10,544 nucleotides of DNA, from assembly GCA_947600345.1 (NCBI GenBank), contig CANQGC010000081.1:1-10544 (forward strand). The letters are read 5' to 3'. The notes beneath the pieces were generated by a model. It worked only from the letters and a program-made list of their open reading frames with translations, searched no databases and was not told the origin of the DNA. This document shows positions 6,735 to 10,544 of the stretch, piece by piece. Positions within the stretch are counted from its first letter, which is position 1, and each line of letters opens with the position of its first letter. Source of the DNA: an uncultured Clostridia bacterium. Lineage in GTDB: Bacteria; Bacillota; Clostridia; Christensenellales; Aristaeellaceae. Made by a program: the position numbers and the translations under genes.

Positions 6735-8054
6735 TTACCTGCCGACGGAGGCGATGTTGCCCACGGCGTAGTTGTAGTCGTCGGCCATCACCGTCACGCT
6801 GTCCAGAAGCAGCGCCCTTCCCGTGCAGGGCAGGATGCCGTCGCGCACGTGGCAGTACTGCATCGGCATGTACTGGTGCAGCATCGAGAGCGGAATCTCC
6901 ACCCTGTCGATGTTGGCGATCAGCTTCTCCATCGCGGCCTCGATCTCCGGCAGCGCGAAGTAGTAGCGGCAGCGGTCGGAGAAGCTGAACTTGCGCTTGA
7001 TCCACAGCGCATGCTCGTCGCCGTGATAGTGCTTCGCCCAGTTGCCCGGGTTGTCCAGCATGACCTTCTCCAGCGTTTCGATGAAGTTGGCGCGCTCGGC
7101 TTCGGGAACCAGCACCTTCTCCATCATGCTCAGCGCGAACAGCCCCTCGCGCAGCGCGTAGGTCAGCGCCGGGCCGACCTTGAGGATGGCGATGCCGTCC
7201 TCGACCATCTCCCGCAGGTGCGCCGCCGACTGGTAGTCGGTGGAGTGGCCCTCGAGCACGACGCCCCGCTGCGCCCTTGCCGCCGCGCAGAGCTCCGCCG
7301 CCTTGGCGCGGTCGTAGTGGTGAATCTCGTCGTCGCCAAACTCCACGCCCGGCTGCACCACCACGCCCACGATGTGGTCGAAGGCGTCGGGGAAGCCGGC
7401 CTTCGCGAAGGTGTCGCGGTAGACCTCCAGCGTGCGCTCGAAGGCCGAAACCTTCGTCACCGCCACGCTGTCCTCGGCCTCGGTGGCTCCGCCGGGGATC
7501 GGCACCTCGCTGCCGATGATGAACGCCGGGTGCATCTCGTCCGGGTTGGACTTACGCAGCTCGTTCCACGCCGCCTCGCAGACAGCGTAGAGCTCCGCGC
7601 CGCGGCGGGCGATGGTCTCGTCGCTCAGCGGCTGGTCGGTGGGGTCGTCGCCCACGCGCATGCTGGTGTCCAGGTGAATCTTCTTGTAGCCCGCCAGCAC
7701 GAACAGCCGCACCAGCTCCTTCGCCTTGGCCATCGCCTCGGCCTCCGGCTCCTTGGCCCAGGTCAGCGGGCCCAGGTGGTCGCCGCCGAGGATGATCTTC
7801 TCCCGGGGGAAGCCCACGCGGTCCGCGATCTCGTAGACGAAGTCCCGGTAGTCGGCGGGCTGCATGCCCGTGTAGCCGCCGAACTGGTTGACCTGGTTGG
7901 CCGTGGCCTCCAGCAGCACCGGCGCGTCGAAGCGCTTGCCCTGCTCGAGCAGCGCCTCGATCACCAGGCCGTTGGCCGTGCAGTAGGAGGGAATTCCGGC
8001 GTTGACGCCCTTTGCCCGGGCGTCCACCATCTCGCGAATCGGATTCTTTGCCAT
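6735..8054 (-). CDS. GatZ/KbaZ-family protein (PF08013): tagatose-bisphosphate aldolase Z subunit or D-tagatose-6-phosphate 4-epimerase
   Basis: This 439-residue cytoplasmic protein resembles E. coli GatZ over its whole length. Seen: LLEATANQVNQFGGYTGM (47-64), ILGGDHLGPLTW (88-99), KIHLDTSM (125-132), GSEVPIPGG (181-189), VVQPGVEF (232-239), EGHSTDYQ (268-275), ILKVGPALTYALREGLFAL (290-308) and a C-terminal SDRCRYYF (359-366). D92-H93, E183 and H270 resemble a class II aldolase-type metal site, so it may be catalytic by itself. In E. coli GatZ is described as a non-catalytic stabiliser of the GatY aldolase, but no GatY is visible here. A PF08013 member in Agrobacterium was reported to epimerise D-tagatose 6-phosphate at C4 to fructose 6-phosphate, and I prefer that role here. 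The ATG at 8054 is chosen because GTGAGG lies 9 bases before it. An in-frame GTG at 8069 is part of that site. It starts 11 bases after the dehydrogenase ends and is followed by a terminator. Confidence 0.92.
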   Translation of the reverse strand: MAKNPIREMVDARAKGVNAGIPSYCTANGLVIEALLEQGKRFDAPVLLEATANQVNQFGGYTGMQPADYRDFVYEIADRVGFPREKIILGGDHLGPLTWAKEPEAEAMAKAKELVRLFVLAGYKKIHLDTSMRVGDDPTDQPLSDETIARRGAELYAVCEAAWNELRKSNPDEMHPAFIIGSEVPIPGGATEAEDSVAVTKVSAFERTLEVYRDTFAKAGFPDAFDHIVGVVVQPGVEFGDDEIHHYDRAKAAELCAAARAQRGVVLEGHSTDYQSAAHLREMVEDGIAILKVGPALTYALREGLFALSMMEKVLVPEAERANFIETLEKVMLDNPGNWAKHYHGDEHALWIKRKFSFSDRCRYYFALPEIEAAMEKLIANIDRVEIPLSMLHQYMPMQYCHVRDGILPCTGRALLLDSVTVMADDYNYAVGNIASVGR

Positions 8055-8065
8055 GTCGTCTTGCC

Positions 8066-9124
8066 TCACTTCTCGCTGTCGATCAGGATCTTGCCCTTGA
8101 CCTGGCCGGGCGTCTTGAACTCCTCGAAGGCGCTGGCGATCTCCGTCAGCGGCACGATCTTATAGATGAAGGAATCCTCGATCTTCAACTCGCCGGTGCC
8201 CATGTAGTGGGCCACGAGCTTCCACTCCTCGCCCGGGAAGGGCGCGCTGTAGCTCATCCAGGAGCCGGTCAGCGTGAACTCCTTGCGGTTGATGTTCTCC
8301 CACTCCTTGACGGAGAAGGTTAGATCCCTCGTGGGCGTGCCGATGAAGCAGACGTTGGCCTTGTTGGCCGCCAGCTCGAAGGCCATTCGCATGGTGATGG
8401 TGTTGCCCGCCGTCTCGTAGACGAAGTCGAAGCCCGCGCCGCCGGTGACGGCCTTGGCCTGGTCGAGGTAGTCCTTCTCCAGCGTGTTGATGGCATGGGT
8501 CGCGCCGAGCTTTTTGGCCTCCTCCAGCTTCTCCGGCACGATGTCGAACACGCACAGCTCCGCCGCGCCGAAGATCTTCGCCCACTGCATCGTCAGCATG
8601 CCGATGTTGCCCGCGCCCAGGATCGCGACCTTCTTGCCGCCGCGATAGGGCACGCGCAGCAGGCCGTGCAGCGCGATGGTGGCGGGCTCGAAGAACGCCG
8701 CCTTCTTGAACTCCACGTCATTGGCGAACTTCACCGCGTTGCGCGCCGGAACCGCCACGTACTCGGCAAACGACCCAAAGCGGCTGGAGCCGATGAACTT
8801 GTAGTGCTTGCACAGCGAGTAGTTGCCCCGCTGGCAGTCCTCGCACTCCATGCAGGGCAGCAACGGTATGCCGCTCACCCGGTCGCCGACGGCGAACTCC
8901 GTCACGCCCTCGCCCAGCTCCACGACCTCGCCGGAGAACTCGTGGCCCAGCACGTTGGGATAGTAGTGGCTGGCCGTGCCGTTGACCCGGGGGATGTCGC
9001 TTCCGCAGATGCCGGTGTACTTGACCTTGATCAGAATCTCCCCCGCCTTCGGGGAGGGCTTCTCGATCTCCTCGCAGCGGATGTCAAAGGGCGCGTGCAC
9101 CACGCCCGCCTTCATCATTGCCAT
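8066..9124 (-). CDS. Zinc-dependent MDR dehydrogenase, GatD-like (galactitol-1-phosphate 5-dehydrogenase or related polyol dehydrogenase)
   Basis: This 352-residue cytoplasmic medium-chain dehydrogenase oxidises a polyol or polyol phosphate to a ketose with NAD(P). Seen: TGICGSD (37-43) with catalytic zinc ligand C40; LGHEFSGEVVELG (59-71) with H61 and E62; the structural zinc cysteines C91, C94, C97 and C105; FEP (145-147) with E146 as a further likely zinc ligand; the Rossmann motif GAGNIGM (170-176); and D194 after the second strand, which favours NAD+ over NADP+. Long stretches match E. coli GatD closely, such as SHYYPNVLGHEFSG, PLLPC and TGSWMSYSAPFPGEEW, which supports a galactitol-related substrate. 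Because import is by ABC transporter, the substrate may be a free hexitol rather than a phosphate. The ATG at 9124 is preceded by AGAGAGG at 10 bases; another in-frame ATG lies two codons later. A longer frame to 9409 reads through the end of the neighbour gene and is not real. Confidence 0.92.
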   Translation of the reverse strand: MAMMKAGVVHAPFDIRCEEIEKPSPKAGEILIKVKYTGICGSDIPRVNGTASHYYPNVLGHEFSGEVVELGEGVTEFAVGDRVSGIPLLPCMECEDCQRGNYSLCKHYKFIGSSRFGSFAEYVAVPARNAVKFANDVEFKKAAFFEPATIALHGLLRVPYRGGKKVAILGAGNIGMLTMQWAKIFGAAELCVFDIVPEKLEEAKKLGATHAINTLEKDYLDQAKAVTGGAGFDFVYETAGNTITMRMAFELAANKANVCFIGTPTRDLTFSVKEWENINRKEFTLTGSWMSYSAPFPGEEWKLVAHYMGTGELKIEDSFIYKIVPLTEIASAFEEFKTPGQVKGKILIDSEK

Positions 9125-9162
9125 GTTCGCATTGCCTCTCTCTCTTTTACATTGTCCGTTGA

Positions 9163-10212
9163 TTATGCCTCGCCGTAGCCGTTCCAGCCGGGGATCGTGC
9201 CGTCCAGGTCCCACAGATCGAGCCAGCTCTTCGCGCCGGGCCAGAGGAACACCTGGCCCTTGATCAGCCGGTTGTTGCACTCCAGCGCCTTGATCTTCTC
9301 CATCTCCTCGATGGTCAGCGGGTCCTCCAGTATGGACTTCAGGTTGCTCAGCGCGTTCTTGCGCTTGGTGGTCATCGGAATCGGCAGCTGGCCGCGCTGG
9401 TTGGCCCACTTCAGGCAGATCAGCGCCGGATGCACGCCGTGGGCCGCGGCGATCTCCTTCATCACCGGGAGCTCCATGTCGGCCACGTCCTCGGCCGTCT
9501 TGTCGCGCTCCGGGCGGTCCGGGGAGCCCAGCGGGCAGAAGGCGATGGGCAGCACGCCGTGGTCCACGCAGTACTGGTACAGCTCGCCCTGCTGGAAGCA
9601 GGGGTGCAGCTCCATCTCGTTGATCACGGGCTGGATGCGGGCGTCGCGCAAAATCAGCTCGAGCTTCGGGATCGTCACGTTGGACACGCCCAGCGCGCGG
9701 ATCAGGCCCTCGTCCACCAGCTTCTCCAGCGCGTGCCAGGTTGCCATGAACTCCTCCTGGATGTAGGGCCGGGAGTCGGGGTTGCGGGCGTCGCCGTCGC
9801 AGCCCGGGGCGTGGTAGTTCGGGAAGGGCCAGTGGATCAGGTAGGCATCCAGGTAGCCCACCTGCAGATCCTCGATGGACTTTTTGCAGGCCGCCACCGC
9901 CGCCTCGGGATCGTGCTTGTCATTCCACAGCTTGCTCAGCACGAACAGCTCCTCCCGGGGCAGGCCCTCGTCCAGCGCCTCCCTGAGCGCCGCGCCGACC
10001 TCGTGCTCGTTGCCGTAGGCCGCGGCGCAGTCGATGTAGCGGTAGCCCAGCCGCAGGGCGTCGCGCACGGTATCCGCCACGAGCGTGCCGCTGGCGTGGT
10101 CCGAGCCGAAGGTGCCCAGGCCGATGGCCGGGATCTTCACGCCGTTGCTGAGCGTCTTGACCGGAATCTTCTCCACCGGAATCGCGTCCGGCGCCATCTG
10201 GAATTTACCCAT
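9163..10212 (-). CDS. Aldo/keto reductase
   Basis: This 349-residue cytoplasmic oxidoreductase interconverts aldehydes or aldoses and alcohols. It has the (beta/alpha)8 aldo/keto reductase fold with the full catalytic tetrad: D61 and Y66 in GYRYIDCAAAYGNE (56-69), K94 in LSKLW (92-96) and H127 in LIHWPFP (125-131). The second family signature is ALGVSN (173-178). The usual cofactor segment IPKS....R..EN is replaced by IPMTTKRKNALSN (278-290). The lysine that normally contacts the 2'-phosphate of NADPH is methionine, and the usual arginine position is not arginine, so NADH may be preferred. It is somewhat longer than the usual 280-330 residues, with an N-terminal lead of about 15 residues and a C-terminal tail. 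The ATG follows AGGAGG at 7 bases. It is the first gene of its unit and is 38 bases from the GatD-like gene. A role in aldose reduction to a polyol is possible but unproven; detoxification of aldehydes is another option. Confidence 0.92.
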   Translation of the reverse strand: MGKFQMAPDAIPVEKIPVKTLSNGVKIPAIGLGTFGSDHASGTLVADTVRDALRLGYRYIDCAAAYGNEHEVGAALREALDEGLPREELFVLSKLWNDKHDPEAAVAACKKSIEDLQVGYLDAYLIHWPFPNYHAPGCDGDARNPDSRPYIQEEFMATWHALEKLVDEGLIRALGVSNVTIPKLELILRDARIQPVINEMELHPCFQQGELYQYCVDHGVLPIAFCPLGSPDRPERDKTAEDVADMELPVMKEIAAAHGVHPALICLKWANQRGQLPIPMTTKRKNALSNLKSILEDPLTIEEMEKIKALECNNRLIKGQVFLWPGAKSWLDLWDLDGTIPGWNGYGEA

Positions 10213-10247
10213 CGTACAGCCTCCTCTTGTCGGTTGGTCGAACTTAC

Positions 10248-10260
10248 TAAAACAATTTTA
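10248..10260. promoter_or_regulatory. Short palindrome in the leader of unit 1 (weak operator candidate)
   Basis: TAAAACAATTTTA is a 5-3-5 palindrome between the predicted transcription start near 10266 and the aldo/keto reductase ribosome binding site. The position would suit a repressor. The sequence is so AT-rich that chance is a real alternative. Confidence 0.2.
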
Positions 10261-10272
10261 ATATCTAGTCAC

Positions 10273-10301
10273 ATTATAGAATACTTCCCGCCATTTGTCA
10301 A
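10273..10301 (-). promoter_or_regulatory. Consensus sigma-A promoter of the reductase-dehydrogenase-GatZ unit
   Basis: On the minus strand a perfect TTGACA (10301-10296) and a perfect TATAAT (10278-10273) are separated by exactly 17 bases. Transcription should start near 10266, about 54 bases before the aldo/keto reductase ATG. A match this good predicts strong basal expression, so a repressor is likely if the pathway is inducible. Confidence 0.88.
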
Positions 10302-10379
10302 TAAGCGCAAGCGATCATTCGCACAAAAATTATTTTCGCATCCCTCCGGTTTCGCCGGTTTGCATTGTAAAGAAAAATT

Positions 10380-10394
10380 AATCTTATAAAGATT
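10380..10394. promoter_or_regulatory. Inverted repeat at the divergent promoter (possible operator)
   Basis: AATCTT-ATA-AAGATT is a perfect 6-3-6 inverted repeat that overlaps the first bases of the plus-strand -35 box. Its position between two divergent promoters fits a transcription factor site, possibly autoregulatory for an unseen regulator to the right. No known consensus is recognised. Confidence 0.35.
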
Positions 10395-10421
10395 TACGCG
10401 CCGCTTCGTTAAGTGTATAAT
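10393..10421 (+). promoter_or_regulatory. Plus-strand sigma-A-type promoter reading out of the window
   Basis: TTTACG (10393-10398) and a perfect TATAAT (10416-10421) are separated by 17 bases. Transcription should start near 10428 and run rightward, away from the catabolic genes. Confidence 0.65.
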
Positions 10422-10427
10422 ATATTC

Positions 10428-10544
10428 ATTACTATTATCGCACATTTGGCCCTGGGATGCAAGGGGGAAAAGTTTGAAACTGCAAGCAGACACGAAGCGC
10501 GCGAAAAGGGCATAGGAAAACAGGCCATCAAAAGATGGTCAAGG
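10428..10544 (+). other. Start of an unidentified plus-strand transcript (leader, partial)
   Basis: Downstream of the plus-strand promoter is AAGGGGG (10461-10467), which could serve as a ribosome binding site. Six bases later a TTG opens a 13-codon frame ending at TAG (10513-10515). It is rich in Lys and Arg and could be a leader peptide or chance. A hairpin follows: GGCCATC (10523-10529), an AAAA loop and GATGGTC (10534-10540), 7 pairs including one G-U. No known riboswitch class or RNA family is recognised. It may be a structured leader, a small RNA, or the upstream region of a gene starting beyond the edge. Confidence 0.3.

Larger units (their letters stand above)
10213..10544. other. AT-rich divergent intergenic region at the right edge
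   Basis: No complete gene lies in these 332 bases, and their base composition is much more AT-rich than the genes. They hold two promoters facing away from each other (minus strand at 10273-10301, plus strand at 10393-10421). Between them are an inverted repeat at 10380-10394 and a direct repeat of CCGGTTT at 10346-10352 and 10355-10361. The last 120 bases are the beginning of a plus-strand transcript of unknown content. The regulator of the system could well lie just beyond the edge. Confidence 0.6.

Noticed and set aside
9125..9409. A 95-residue N-terminal extension of the GatD-like dehydrogenase
   Set aside because: It is a frame-shifted read of the end of the aldo/keto reductase gene. 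The MDR domain begins normally at the ATG at 9124.
1..10544. CRISPR arrays, transposons, integrases, tRNA or rRNA genes, toxin-antitoxin or phage-defence genes
   Set aside because: I found no regularly spaced repeats, no mobile-element genes or terminal repeats, and no tRNA- or rRNA-like sequence. The window reads as an intact sugar-catabolism locus.

Overview
The window is a GC-rich stretch with strong Shine-Dalgarno sites (several close to AAGGAGG), AT-rich promoters near the sigma-A consensus, and ribose-type sugar ABC transporter genes. This fits an uncultured Bacillota, probably a GC-rich gut or anaerobic Clostridia. That placement is inferred from style only; no rRNA or marker gene is present. 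All eight confident genes lie on the minus strand, so transcription runs from high to low coordinates. They encode uptake and breakdown of a sugar or sugar alcohol, probably a six-carbon polyol or ketohexose of the galactitol/altritol/tagatose group.

Layout in transcription order. Right edge (10213-10544): an AT-rich intergenic region with a minus-strand promoter matching TTGACA-17-TATAAT exactly. A plus-strand promoter faces the other way and reads out of the window into an unseen transcript. Unit 1: aldo/keto reductase (10212-9163), GatD-like zinc polyol(-phosphate) dehydrogenase (9124-8066) and GatZ/KbaZ-family protein (8054-6735), closed by a GC-rich terminator at 6696-6725. Unit 2 starts from a second good promoter (6584-6612): sugar ABC ATPase (6488-4974), two paralogous permeases (4977-3976 and 3947-2949), a periplasmic-binding-protein-type sugar-binding protein (2886-1798) and an FGGY carbohydrate kinase (1698-190). 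Hairpins lie on both sides of the binding-protein gene, and two more follow the kinase.

How the genes may work together (inference): the ABC system imports an unphosphorylated polyol or sugar. The dehydrogenase oxidises a polyol to a ketose, or a polyol phosphate to a ketose phosphate. The FGGY kinase supplies the phosphate that a PTS gives in the Escherichia coli galactitol route. The GatZ-family protein then acts on D-tagatose 6-phosphate. No GatY-type catalytic aldolase subunit and no PfkB-type tagatose-6-phosphate kinase is visible. GatZ may therefore work alone as a D-tagatose-6-phosphate 4-epimerase giving fructose 6-phosphate, an activity reported for a member of PF08013 in Agrobacterium. 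The leading aldo/keto reductase could add a reduction step (aldose to polyol). This combination of aldo/keto reductase, MDR dehydrogenase, FGGY kinase, GatZ and ABC transporter is the most interesting aspect of the window. No regulator gene is visible.
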